A DNA stretch of 64,000 nt, taken from the NCBI RefSeq assembly GCF_003058225.1, contig NZ_QBUG01000008.1, positions 1 through 64,000 on the forward strand, written 5' to 3'. The DNA comes from Promicromonospora sp. AC04. GTDB lineage: Bacteria > Actinomycetota > Actinomycetes > Actinomycetales > Cellulomonadaceae. Made by a program: the position numbers and the translations under genes. Of this stretch, positions 26,201 through 38,281 are shown one piece after another; position 1 is the stretch's first letter, and the number at the start of each line of letters is the position of its first letter. The notes beneath the pieces are model-generated. The model did no database searches. It had not been told where the DNA came from and saw nothing but the letters and a program-made list of their open reading frames with translations.

Positions 26201-28216
26201 ATGACCGCTCCGAGCGCAGAGGCCGAACCGCAGGCGTTGCCGCAGGGCAAGGTCTGGGCGATCTTCGGCGGGCTCATGCTCGCGATGCTGCTCGCCGCCC
26301 TCGACCAGACGATCGTCGCCACCGCGCTGCCCACCATCGTCTCCGACCTCGGCGGCGCGGAGCACCTGTCCTGGGTCGTGACGGCGTACCTGCTGGCGAG
26401 CACCGCGACCACCGTGCTCTGGGGCAAGCTCGGTGACCTCTTCGGGCGCAAGTCGCTCTTCATCACCTGCATCCTGATCTTCCTCGCCGGGTCCATCCTG
26501 GCCGGCACGTCCCAGACGATGGGCCAGCTCATCGCCTGGCGCGCCGTGCAGGGCGTCGGCGGCGGCGGACTCATGGTGCTGTCGCAGGCGATCATCGGCG
26601 ACGTCGTGCCGCCGCGGGAGCGCGGCAGGTACCAGGGCCTGTTCGGCGCGGTCTTCGGCGTCTCGTCGGTCGCCGGACCGTTGCTCGGCGGATTTTTCGT
26701 CGACAACTTCGACTGGCGCTGGGTCTTCTACATCAACGTCCCCATCGGTGTGATCGCGCTGATCGTCGTCGCCTCCGTGCTGCCGCGCATCGCCGCCGGG
26801 GCCAAGCCGCGCATCGACTACGCCGGCATCATCCTGCTCGGCACCATCTCGACGGCGATCGTGCTGGTCACCAGCCTGGGCGGCACCACATGGGAGTGGA
26901 GCTCCGCCCCCGTGTACGCCATGGTCGCGCTCGCGATCGCAAGCCTGGTCGCGTTCGTCATGGTCGAGCGGCGCGCCCCCGAGCCGGTGCTGCCGCTGCA
27001 CCTGTTCCGCAGCAAGGTCTTCTCCGTCGCGGCGATCATCGGCTTCGCCGTCGGCTTCGCGATGTTCGGCGCCATCACCTTCCTGCCGCTGTACCTGCAG
27101 ACGGTCAAGGGCTCGACGCCCACCGAGTCCGGGCTCGAGATGACGCCGATGATGCTCGGCCTGCTCATCACGTCGATCGGGTCGGGGCAGCTCATCTCCC
27201 GCACCGGGCGCTACAAGATCTACCCGATTCTTGGCACGGCCATCACCGCCGTCGGGCTGTACCTGCTCTCCCTGATGGACCAGGGCACGACGACGCTCCA
27301 GGCGGGCCTGAGCATGTTCGTGCTCGGCGCCGGGCTCGGGATGGTGACCCAGGTGCTCGTCATCGCGGTGCAGAACGACGTGAGCTATCGCGACCTGGGC
27401 ACCGCGACGTCCGGCACCACGTACTTCCGCACCATCGGCTCGTCGGTGGGCGTCGCCGTCTTCGGCACGATCTTCTCGGGCCGCCTCACGGACGAGCTGG
27501 CGACCGGAGTCCCGGACGCCGCACAGGGCTCCTGCGGGTCGGAGGCGCTCGCGGCGTCCGCACAGGCGCTCACGCAGTGCCCGCCCGAGGTGCAGGCCTG
27601 GTTCCTCGACGCCTACGCCGGCGCCCTGCACGTCGTCTTCCTGGGGGCGGTGCCGGTGGCGGTGCTGGCGTTCGCCCTGACGTGGCTGCTGCCCGAGGTC
27701 GAGCTGCGCACTGTCACCCGCGACGAGGACGGTGCCGGATCGGGGCACGCGGTGGGTGCGTCCTTCGCCCTCCCGTCGTCCCGCACCTCGCTCGAGGAGC
27801 TGCGCATGATCCTGTGGCGGCGCGTGGGCAAGCGGGACCCGTTGCGGGTGTACGAGCTCGTCTCGCAGGACGTCGCGCTGTCCCCCGGGGAGGCGTGGAT
27901 GGTCACCCGCGTCTCCCTCAAGCGCACCCGGTCCGTGCGCCTCATGGCCGAGCGCACCGCCGCGTCCGAGGACACCGTGCGCGGGGTCGCGGACTCCCTC
28001 GCGGCCCGCGGGCTCGTGGAGGTCGACGGCGACACGGTCCGGGCGCTGCCCGCCGCGGACGCCGTCGCCGAGTCGATCCGGGAGGCGGAGCGGGAGCGGC
28101 TGCGGCTATACGTCGCCGAGTGGCACGACGGTGAGGAGCCCGAGATCGAGCAGCTCGTGGAGCAGCTGACGCACGAGCTGCTGGCCGACAGGATCGACCA
28201 CGCCGAGCGGCGGTGA
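26201..28216 (+). CDS. DHA2-type MFS drug exporter with C-terminal winged helix
   Basis: The protein has 671 residues. Residues 1-510 carry about 14 membrane helices with MFS motifs (LDQTIVATALPTI, WGKLGDLFGRK, FYINVPIG), as in EmrB/QacA proton-driven drug exporters. Residues 535-671 form a soluble tail with a winged-helix-like segment (SVRLMAERTAASEDTVRGVADSLAARGLVEV) and an acidic end. I chose the ATG at 26201 because of GGGAGG seven bases upstream; a GTG at 26126 is also in frame. Expression is probably controlled by the divergent PadR. The role of the tail is unknown. Confidence 0.9.
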   Translation: MTAPSAEAEPQALPQGKVWAIFGGLMLAMLLAALDQTIVATALPTIVSDLGGAEHLSWVVTAYLLASTATTVLWGKLGDLFGRKSLFITCILIFLAGSILAGTSQTMGQLIAWRAVQGVGGGGLMVLSQAIIGDVVPPRERGRYQGLFGAVFGVSSVAGPLLGGFFVDNFDWRWVFYINVPIGVIALIVVASVLPRIAAGAKPRIDYAGIILLGTISTAIVLVTSLGGTTWEWSSAPVYAMVALAIASLVAFVMVERRAPEPVLPLHLFRSKVFSVAAIIGFAVGFAMFGAITFLPLYLQTVKGSTPTESGLEMTPMMLGLLITSIGSGQLISRTGRYKIYPILGTAITAVGLYLLSLMDQGTTTLQAGLSMFVLGAGLGMVTQVLVIAVQNDVSYRDLGTATSGTTYFRTIGSSVGVAVFGTIFSGRLTDELATGVPDAAQGSCGSEALAASAQALTQCPPEVQAWFLDAYAGALHVVFLGAVPVAVLAFALTWLLPEVELRTVTRDEDGAGSGHAVGASFALPSSRTSLEELRMILWRRVGKRDPLRVYELVSQDVALSPGEAWMVTRVSLKRTRSVRLMAERTAASEDTVRGVADSLAARGLVEVDGDTVRALPAADAVAESIREAERERLRLYVAEWHDGEEPEIEQLVEQLTHELLADRIDHAERR

Positions 28217-28257
28217 TCATGCCGGGGGGCGGTGATCACGCCGAGCGGCGGTGATCA
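28198..28257 (+). repeat. duplicated 3' end of the exporter gene with stop codon
   Basis: CACGCCGAGCGGCGGTGATCA occurs at the gene end and again about 38 bp later, with a third partial copy (GGGGGGCGGTGATCAC) between. The duplicated unit includes the TGA stop. Confidence 0.75.
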
Positions 28258-28328
28258 CGCTGCGAGGCCACGACCGCGCCGAGAGGCCATGATGCTGGCC
28301 GCGTTCGGGTCTCGTCAGTGACCTGGGC

Positions 28329-28796
28329 TCAGTGACCTGTGCCCATAGACGTGGGGTGTGCTGGGCTGCGGTATCGGCCGCGGGAGCCGCCGGCGCTCGA
28401 CGCACCGTTGGACCCGCCCGCGTCCCAGGCACGCGCGATGCCGAGGCGGCGCAGGTGCTCGCCGGTCACCGTCGCGCCGTCGGGCCCGATCCAGTGCTCG
28501 AGACCGAAGCGCTCGTCGGTCGCGGCATCCCAGCGACGCATGAAGGGCGTGCCGTTTTCGGCGATGACCACCGACCCGTAGGTGGAGGGGAGCGGCGCGG
28601 CGGGGAGATGGATGACGGTGTAGATCTCTGCGAGGTCCGACGGGCCGACGGAGGACACGCTGTACCAGTTGCCGTCCCGGTCCCGCTGGACCGCGTACCC
28701 GCTGGCGTCCAGCGCGACGCTGAAGTGGGGCAGGTCGGCCTCGAGGAGCTCCTGGCTGGTCTGGTAGACGGTGCCGACCTGGGCTGCCTGGGTCAT
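28329..28796 (-). CDS. hypothetical protein, 155 residues
   Basis: I do not recognise this protein. It is soluble, with no signal peptide or membrane helix. It has a mixed alpha/beta-looking core (LPHFSVALDASGYAVQRDRD, YGSVVIAENGTPFMRRWD) followed by a Gly/Ser-rich tail of about 30 residues. The repeated look of self-contained beta hairpins (VQRDRDGNWYSV) suggests a small beta domain. The ATG at 28796 follows GGAGA; an upstream in-frame ATG at 28841 has no such site. It is convergent with the exporter and may be independent of its neighbours. Confidence 0.7.
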   Translation of the reverse strand: MTQAAQVGTVYQTSQELLEADLPHFSVALDASGYAVQRDRDGNWYSVSSVGPSDLAEIYTVIHLPAAPLPSTYGSVVIAENGTPFMRRWDAATDERFGLEHWIGPDGATVTGEHLRRLGIARAWDAGGSNGASSAGGSRGRYRSPAHPTSMGTGH

Positions 28797-28888
28797 CTGC
28801 GAGATCTCCTTGACGTCGAATCGGCGGTATCCACCTATCAAAGCGGATTCGTCACGATTTTGCGGGGAGAGCGCCGGTGGCGGCCTCG

Positions 28889-28972
28889 CTCAGCGGGCAA
28901 GGATTCGGATGACGGCGGCGGCGGCGCCGCTCAGCGGGCGAGAGTCCGGATGACGGCGGCGGCGGCGCCGCG
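28889..28972 (-). repeat. tandem copy of the ROK gene 3' end
   Basis: The last 41 bases of the ROK gene including its stop are present twice in a row with four differences; the second copy lies outside the reading frame, downstream of the stop. Confidence 0.85.
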
Positions 28973-30097
28973 CGCCCAGTCCTCGAACGTGTGCGGGCGG
29001 ATGACGATGCGGCACCGGCCGGCGGAACCGAAGACGTGCTCGCGGTAGGCGCCGAGCAGGTTCTGGTCGAACAGGTCGAAGTTCGACACCGCCTCGCCGC
29101 CCAGGATCACGAGGTCCGGGCCGGTCAGGTTGACGAGGCTCGCGATGGCGGTCCCGATGGTCGTCGCGGCCTCGGTGAACGCCTGGGTCGCAGCCGCGTC
29201 GCCGTCGTGCGCGAGCTGTACGGCCTCGGTGATCGAGACCTCGCGCCCGTGCGCTTCCGAGATCGCGGCTACGATCGCCGGCGTCGCCGCCACCGCTTCG
29301 ACGCACCCGCGGCGACCGCACGCGCAGATCCGGTCCCGGTCCGCGAGGGGAAGGTGGCCGATCTCGCCCGCGACACCGTGCACGCCTTCCACCACCTCGC
29401 CGTTGACGTGCAGGCCGGCGCCGATCCCGCGGCCGATCGTGACGATGGCGAAGGAGTCGATGCCGAGGCCGACACCGAACATGTGCTCGGTGATCGTCAG
29501 GGCGCGGACGTCGTTCTCGATGACGACGGGGGCGCCCACCCGGTCCTGCAGCAGCGCACGGAGGTCGACGGCGGTCCAGCCCATGTTCGCGGACTCCCGG
29601 ACGACGCCGGCCGCCGTGTCGACGTCGCCCGACACCGCGACCCCGACGCCGGCCAGGAGGCCGCCGTCCGGCCCCAGCGGCGCTTCGAGGCGCGCGCACA
29701 CCTGCGCGATCGCCGCCACCACGGAGTCCGGGTCGTGGTCCGTGAGCGGGGCGCGGTGCGTCGCCAGCACCTGGGTGGTCAGGTCGGTCCGGACGCCGAT
29801 GACCTCGTCGACGTTGACCTTGATCCCGATGGTGACGAGCGCCTCGGGAACGATCGCCACGGGGCTGACCGGACGCCCCGGCAGCCCGTCACGTCGTGAC
29901 CCGAGGTTGTCGACCACCAGGCCGGCGGCCACGAGGGGGGCCACCGCCTTGGTGACCGCGGCCTGCGAGAGACCGGTGAGGCGGGAGACGTCGATCCGGC
30001 TGATCGGGCTGCGGGTGAGGACCGTCGTGAACACGTACGACGGGGCCGCGGACAGGGAACGCAACAGCGCGATCCGTGCCGCGGCCTCGTCGTTCAT
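28931..30097 (-). CDS. ROK-family transcriptional repressor
   Basis: The product has 388 residues: an N-terminal winged helix in residues 1-75 (SRIDVSRLTGLSQAAVTKAV), then a ROK sugar-kinase-like domain with the glycine-rich signature and the zinc motif ICACGRRGCVE. ROK repressors sense sugars or sugar phosphates. It is the last gene of the permease-permease-GH95-binding protein-ROK operon, 16 bp after the binding-protein gene, so the regulator is made with the transport system. A likely operator is the GGTT-TATT-AACC site at 35998. Confidence 0.9.
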   Translation of the reverse strand: MNDEAAARIALLRSLSAAPSYVFTTVLTRSPISRIDVSRLTGLSQAAVTKAVAPLVAAGLVVDNLGSRRDGLPGRPVSPVAIVPEALVTIGIKVNVDEVIGVRTDLTTQVLATHRAPLTDHDPDSVVAAIAQVCARLEAPLGPDGGLLAGVGVAVSGDVDTAAGVVRESANMGWTAVDLRALLQDRVGAPVVIENDVRALTITEHMFGVGLGIDSFAIVTIGRGIGAGLHVNGEVVEGVHGVAGEIGHLPLADRDRICACGRRGCVEAVAATPAIVAAISEAHGREVSITEAVQLAHDGDAAATQAFTEAATTIGTAIASLVNLTGPDLVILGGEAVSNFDLFDQNLLGAYREHVFGSAGRCRIVIRPHTFEDWARGAAAAVIRTLAR

Positions 30098-30113
30098 CTC
30101 GCACCGTCCGTCG

Positions 30114-31444
30114 TCACTCGGAGAGGATAGCCTCGGACTTCGTCGCCATCTCGGGGAAGACGTCCTTGTCCCGCTGTCCGGTGAAGTAGGCCTCGAACAT
30201 CGGCTGGATGGTGTCCGCGATCTCCTGCCCGTGCGCGAGCGGCGGGGTGGGGTAGATCTCGCCGTCCTCGAGGATCTGGACGAAGCTCGACAGGTCGAGC
30301 CCGTCCTCGGCCTGGGTGTCGATGGTCTCCTGGAGGGCCGATCCGATCGACGGCAGGAAGGTGGCGTCGGCTCCCGCCGTCGACTGGCACGCCTCCGACC
30401 CCATGTAGGTGACCCACTTCCACGTCTCGTCGACGTGCTCGGTCCCGGCGAAGACGTTGTTCGCGTTCGAGTTGCTGATCATCATCCGGCCCTCCGGGCC
30501 CTCGACGGTCGGCGCGACCTCGACCTCGACGTCCGGGATCTTCGTGATCGTGGTGGCGTCCCACGTCCCGCCCTGGACGATGGCGACCGAGCCGGAACCC
30601 ATCTGCTCCGCCCCCGAGACCGTGAACTCCCCGAAGTCGGGCATGAACCCGCGGTCGCCGAGGCTGCGCACGTACTCCAGCGTTTCGACGAGCTCGGGGT
30701 CGTCGTAGGGGATCCTCGTCGGCCATGCCGCGTCCTCGCCGCCGAGCCGCCAGCCGAGCGTGGACACGAACGAGCTCCACGTCACCTGGCCGTTGTAGTC
30801 GTTCGCGGTGAGGCTGTTGATGCCGTAGGTGGCGACGTCGTCCTTGTCGAAGCCGGGCTCGTCGCCACGCACGCCGTTCGCGTCCACGGTGAGGTGGGCG
30901 ACGACGTCGTCGAACGTGCCGCCGTCGTCCGGGTTCCAGGTCATCGTGCGGATGTCCTCGGCGGTGAGCCCGGCGTCCTCGACCATGGCGGTGTTGAAGT
31001 AGATCGCCGACGCGGCCCAGTCCAGCGGGATGCCGTACTGCTTGCCGTCGGTGTACTTCCACGAGTCGACGCCGATGTCGAAGACCGACAGGTCGTAGCC
31101 GGTCTCCTCGATGAGGTCGTCGAGCGGCATGATCTGCCCCTGGCCGGCGTACTCGCCGAGCAACGGCACGCTGTTCTGGAACGCGTCCGGCGCGGTCCCC
31201 GCCACGAAGCCCGCGGTGAGCTTGGTGAAGTAGTCCTCCACCCCGTACTGCGAGATGTTGACGGTGATGCCGGGGTTCTCCTCCTCGAAGCCCGGGAGGC
31301 ACTTCTCGTAGGACGCCGCCTGACGTTCGTCCCAGGTCCACCAGTTCACGGTGACCTCGTCGGACGAACCGCTGTCGGCGGAGCCGCAGGCGGCGAGGCC
31401 TGCCGTCAGGCCGACGAGGGCTATGGCCGTGGTGATCTGTCGTC

Positions 31445-31448
<4 letters not shown>
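30114..31448 (-). CDS. sugar-binding lipoprotein of the alpha-glycoside importer
   Basis: The 444-residue solute-binding protein (family 1) has a lipoprotein signal with lipobox LAAC and an aromatic-rich binding face near the start (VNWWTWDE). It delivers sugar to the two permeases encoded upstream. The ATG overlaps the GH95 stop (ATGA). No ATPase gene is nearby. Confidence 0.92.
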
Positions 31449-33981
<2,533 letters not shown>

Positions 33982-33985
<4 letters not shown>

Positions 33986-34947
33986 TTGATCCCCGTGAAC
34001 CCGATCGAGTTGACGATGCGCTTGCCGAAGACCATGAACAGCACGAGCATCGGCAGGGCGGCGACGAGGGTTGCCGCCATGAGCCCGGCCCAGTCGGGCT
34101 GGGCCTGCGGCGAGGACTGCTTGAACACGGCCAGCGCCAGGGTGAGCGGCTGGACGCTCTCGTCGCTGGTCACCAGCAGCGGCCAGAAGTAGTCGTTCCA
34201 CGCGTTGATGAACCCGAGGATCGACAGGGTGGTGATCGGCCCGGCGGACATCGGCAGGGTGATCTGGAACATCACGCGCAGCCGCCCGGCGCCGTCGATG
34301 AGCGCCGCCTCTTCCGTCTCCGTGCTGAGGCCGAGCATGAACTGGCGCAGGAAGAAGATGTTGAACGCCGAGAAGAGCGCGGTGGGCAGCACCATCCCGG
34401 CGAAGGTGTTGAGCAGCCCGAGCTCGCGCACGAGCACGAAGTTCGGCAGCAGCGTGAGGATGCCCGGCACCATCAGCGCGGTGAGGAACAGGTTGAAGAC
34501 CAGGTCGCGGCCGCGCCACTGCAGACGGGCGAACGCGTAGGCGGCGAGCGTCGAGAGGAAGACGACGACCACCGTGGACAGCGTCGCGTAGATCACGGAG
34601 TTGAGCAGATAGTGCCCGATCTCGATGGTCGCCCCGGAGCCGCCCTCCGCTATCGACTCCTCGGTGGTGGCCAGGCCGAGCACCCGCCGGAACGCGCCGA
34701 GCGTGAAGTCGGCGGGCAGCAGGGAGGAGGGGTCGGCGAGCAGCGCGTAGTTGTTCGACAGCGCGGTGCGTAGGATCCAGTAGAACGGGAAGATCGTCAC
34801 CAGCATGACGATCGTCAGGTAGGTCCAGGCGACGACGCGGCCGAGCCGCGGTGCCCGACGGCGGGGTGTCGCGCCCGCGCGGAGGGGTGCCGTTCCAGTG
34901 GGGCGGGGTGCCGCGCCCGTGCGGCGGGAGGTGTCCGTGGTGGCCAT
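33982..34947 (-). CDS. sugar ABC transporter permease (MalG type)
   Basis: The 321-residue product has six membrane helices and the EAA loop ([19 protein letters not shown]). A 40-residue Thr/Arg/Pro-rich cytoplasmic leader with repeats ([17 protein letters not shown]) precedes the first helix. The start overlaps the previous stop by one base (TGATG). Confidence 0.92.
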
Positions 34948-35888
34948 CAGTTCGTTTCCGATTCGCTCGCCCGCAGCAGGCGCAGCTGCAGGAAGGTGAT
35001 GACGATGAGGATCGCGAAGAGCGCCAGCGACATCGCCGAGGCGTAGCCGAAGTCGAACTGGCCGAAGGCCTTGCTGTAGATGTACATCTGCAGCACGTTC
35101 GACGCGTTGGCCGGGCCGCCCTTGGTCGTGACCTGGACGATGTCGAAGACCTGGAACGCGCCGATCACGTTCAGCACGAGGACCAGGGCCAGGACCGGGC
35201 GCAGCAGCGGGAGCGTGAGCCGGCGGAACATCTGCATCTCGCCGGCGCCGTCGATGCGACCCGCCTCGTAGATCGTGGCCGGGATGGTCTGCAGGCCGGC
35301 GAAGACGATGATCGCCGTGTAGCCCATCGACTTCCAGATGCTGATCAGCGCGATCGTCGGGATCGCCCAGCCGCGGGAGCCGAGGAACGGCACGCCGTCG
35401 CCACCGAGGGCCTCCACCGCGATGTTGACGATGCCGAGCTGGGTGTCGAGCATCCACGACCAGACGGTCGCGGCGACGACGCCCGAGATGAGGAACGGCA
35501 GGATCATCACGCCGCGGACGACCGTCGACGTGGTCACGCGGTGCAGCACCGCGGCCGTGACCACCGAGAGGACCGTGCCGGCCGTCACCGACACGACGAC
35601 GAAGTACACGGTGACCCCGAGCGAGCCCCAGAAGACGTCGTCACCGGCGAGCTCGGCGAAGTTGTCGAGGCCCACCCAGGTGGGCGGTGTCAGCACCCGG
35701 AACTCGGTGAAGCTGAGATAGACGCCGCGGAGGGTCGGGTACACGGCGAACACCAGGAAGCCGACCGCCGCCGGGGCGACGAGCAGCCAGGCGAGGCGCG
35801 CGTCCCCGCGATGGGCCGGCGAGCCGGATCGTCGTCGGCGATGTTCCAGCGCCCGGGGTACGGCAGGTCCTGTCGGCAAGAGCGTCAT
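34947..35888 (-). CDS. sugar ABC transporter permease (MalF type)
   Basis: The 313-residue product has six membrane helices and the EAA loop ([20 protein letters not shown]). It is the first gene of the five-gene leftward operon and is divergent from the GH36 gene. A ribosome-binding site AGGAAG precedes the ATG. The promoter must lie in the 152-bp divergent region with the GGTT-TATT-AACC site. Confidence 0.93.
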   Translation of the reverse strand: MTLLPTGPAVPRALEHRRRRSGSPAHRGDARLAWLLVAPAAVGFLVFAVYPTLRGVYLSFTEFRVLTPPTWVGLDNFAELAGDDVFWGSLGVTVYFVVVSVTAGTVLSVVTAAVLHRVTTSTVVRGVMILPFLISGVVAATVWSWMLDTQLGIVNIAVEALGGDGVPFLGSRGWAIPTIALISIWKSMGYTAIIVFAGLQTIPATIYEAGRIDGAGEMQMFRRLTLPLLRPVLALVLVLNVIGAFQVFDIVQVTTKGGPANASNVLQMYIYSKAFGQFDFGYASAMSLALFAILIVITFLQLRLLRASESETN

Positions 35889-35997
35889 CGGTCTTCCTGA
35901 TCTTCTCTGCGATCGTCCGGCTCGCGCCGGAGCTCTTCGGCGGCCCCTCGGCTCTGAGGAGTCGACGTCGACCGCTTGCGTCGAGCAGCCTAGGAAT

Positions 35998-36009
35998 GGT
36001 TTATTAACC
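35998..36009. promoter_or_regulatory. putative ROK operator
   Basis: GGTTTATTAACC has inverted GGTT/AACC arms around an AT-rich centre in the GC-rich region between the divergent permease and GH36 genes. Its place 32 bp before the GH36 start allows repression of both operons. ROK targets are commonly AT-rich dyads of this kind. Confidence 0.5.
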
Positions 36010-36040
36010 GTGTCAAGTAACCGAGCGAGGAGCCCGATAG

Positions 36041-38281
36041 ATGCCCAACGGCGACGGAGCCGTCCTGTCCCTGAGTGCGGCGGGGACCAGCCTGGTGCTC
36101 GATGTCTCCGGCCGGGTGCCGAGCATCCTGCACTGGGGAGCCGACATCGGGCCCCTTGAGGCGGCGACGGCCGACGCCCTCCGCACGACCGCCGTCCCCG
36201 CCGTCCTGAACAACTCGCCGGACGTCGCCCGCGTGATGAGCGTGTGGCCCACGGAGCTCGACGGCTGGTCGGGCACGCCGGCCCAGGAGGGCAACGCGGC
36301 GGGCACGGCCACGACCCCCCGCCCCGAGCTCGACTCCTTCGTGCACGACCCGGCGGCGGCCGGCGGGGGCGCCATCACCCTGCGGTTCGTGGACCGGGTG
36401 AGCGCCCTGCGCGGCGAGCAGCGGTTCACCATGGACCGCTTCGGGGTCCTCGCCGTGGATCTCTCGGTCGTGCGGGACGTCGCGCTGTCGCCCGTGGCGA
36501 GCCCGGCCCCGTACACGCTCGGGGCGCTGCGGGCCCTGGTCCCGCTGCCCGAGCGGGCCACCGAGCTGCTCGACTTCACCGGCAAGTGGTGCCGCGAGCG
36601 CGCCCCGCAGCGGCTCCCGATCGGCTACGGCACGCACCTGCGCCGGGCGCGCCGGGGCAAGCCGGGCCACGACTCGCCGTACCTGCTGACCGCCGGGACC
36701 AGCGGCTTCGGCTTCGGACACGGCGAGGTCTGGGGGATGCACCTCGCGTGGAGCGGCGAGAGCGAGTACCTCGTCGAGCGCCTCACGGAGGGTGCGGGGC
36801 CCTTCGCCGCGGTCCTGGGCGGGGGAGAGGCCCTCCGCTCGGGAGAGGTCATGCTCGCCGACGGCGAGCGCTACGACGCGCCCACCGCGGTGTTCGTCTG
36901 GTCCGGGGAGGGGATCGACGGGCTGGCCGACCGGCTGCACCGGCGGCTGCGCGCCCGGCCCGGGCACCCGCGCTCCCCGCGGCCGCTCGTCCTGAACACG
37001 TGGGAGGCCGTGTACTTCGACCACGACATCGAGCGGCTGACCGCGCTCGTGGACCGGGCGGCGTACGTCGGCGTCGAGCGCGTCGTCCTGGACGACGGCT
37101 GGTTCCACGGCCGCCGCGGTGACCACGCGGGTCTGGGCGACTGGTTCGTCGACCGGGCCATCTGGCCGGACGGACTGCATCCGTTCGCGGACCTCGTGCA
37201 CACCCGCGGCATGCAGTTCGGGCTCTGGTTCGAGCCCGAGATGGTCAGCCTCGACTCCGCCCTCGCGCGCGAGCACCCCGACTGGGTCCTCGGCCCCCGG
37301 CAGGGCCTGGGCGCCCCGGCCCGGCGGCAGTACGTGCTCGACATCGCGCGCCCCGACGCCTACGCCGTGGTGCTCGAGCGGGTCAGCTCGCTGATCAAGG
37401 AGTACGCCGTCGACTACGTCAAGTGGGACCACAACCGTGACCTGCTCGAGGCCGTCGGGCGGCGCGACGGCGGGGACCGGCCCGCGGTGCGCGCACAGAC
37501 GCTCGCGCTGTACCGCATGCTCGACGAGCTGCGCGAGCGCCATCCGGGCCTGGAGATCGAGTCCTGCTCCGGGGGCGGTGGCCGGGTCGACCTCGGCATC
37601 CTGGAGCGGACCGACCGGCTTTGGGCGTCGGACTGCAACGACCCGGTCGAGCGTGCGCAGATCGAGCGCTGGACCCGCCTGCTGGTCCCGCCCGAGCTGA
37701 TCGGCTCCCACCTGGGCGCCGCGCGTGCGCACACGACGTCCCGCACCACCGACCTGTCCTTCCGGCTCGTGGCATCGCTGACCGCGCACGCGGGGATCGA
37801 GATGGACCTCTCGGGCGCCTCGCCGGAGGAGCTGCGGACCGTCACCGCGTGGGCGGAGCTCTACCGGGAGCTGCGCGGTGTGCTCCACACGGGACGGGTG
37901 GTCAACGCCGACCTCGCCGACGAGGCGACCGCGCTCAGCGGCGTCGTCGCGCAGGACGGGTCGCGTGCCCTGTACACGTGGACCCGGTTCGACACCTCGG
38001 CGGCAGGGCAGAGCGGGCGCGTCCGCCTGCCCGGGCTCGACCCGAAGGCGACCTACCGGGTGCGCGTCCGGGAGGAGCTGGGTGCCGCCTCCCGCCACCA
38101 GGGTGCCGACCCAGAGTGGGTTCGCGCCGCGGTCGACGGCGGCATCGACCTCCCCGGGCACGTGCTGGCCACCGCGGGGATCCCGCTGCCGACGCTCAAC
38201 CCGCAGCAGGCGATGCTCCTGGACCTGGAGCGACTGGACCTGGAGCGACTGGAGCGACTGGACCTGGAAGGACAGCCATGA
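36041..38281 (+). CDS. GH36 alpha-galactosidase
   Basis: The 746-residue protein has the GH36 N-terminal beta-sandwich and a TIM barrel with nucleophile D463 (YVKWDHNRD) and acid/base D531 (ASDCND), plus LDDGWFHGRR and LWFEPEM. It removes alpha-galactose from raffinose-type or galactomannan oligosaccharides. No signal peptide is seen, so it is cytoplasmic. The ATG follows GAGGAG. The last 14 or so residues are a Leu-Glu-Arg-Leu-Asp repeat made by an 18-bp unit near 38219-38270. The stop overlaps the SGNH gene (ATGA). Confidence 0.93.
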   Translation: MPNGDGAVLSLSAAGTSLVLDVSGRVPSILHWGADIGPLEAATADALRTTAVPAVLNNSPDVARVMSVWPTELDGWSGTPAQEGNAAGTATTPRPELDSFVHDPAAAGGGAITLRFVDRVSALRGEQRFTMDRFGVLAVDLSVVRDVALSPVASPAPYTLGALRALVPLPERATELLDFTGKWCRERAPQRLPIGYGTHLRRARRGKPGHDSPYLLTAGTSGFGFGHGEVWGMHLAWSGESEYLVERLTEGAGPFAAVLGGGEALRSGEVMLADGERYDAPTAVFVWSGEGIDGLADRLHRRLRARPGHPRSPRPLVLNTWEAVYFDHDIERLTALVDRAAYVGVERVVLDDGWFHGRRGDHAGLGDWFVDRAIWPDGLHPFADLVHTRGMQFGLWFEPEMVSLDSALAREHPDWVLGPRQGLGAPARRQYVLDIARPDAYAVVLERVSSLIKEYAVDYVKWDHNRDLLEAVGRRDGGDRPAVRAQTLALYRMLDELRERHPGLEIESCSGGGGRVDLGILERTDRLWASDCNDPVERAQIERWTRLLVPPELIGSHLGAARAHTTSRTTDLSFRLVASLTAHAGIEMDLSGASPEELRTVTAWAELYRELRGVLHTGRVVNADLADEATALSGVVAQDGSRALYTWTRFDTSAAGQSGRVRLPGLDPKATYRVRVREELGAASRHQGADPEWVRAAVDGGIDLPGHVLATAGIPLPTLNPQQAMLLDLERLDLERLERLDLEGQP

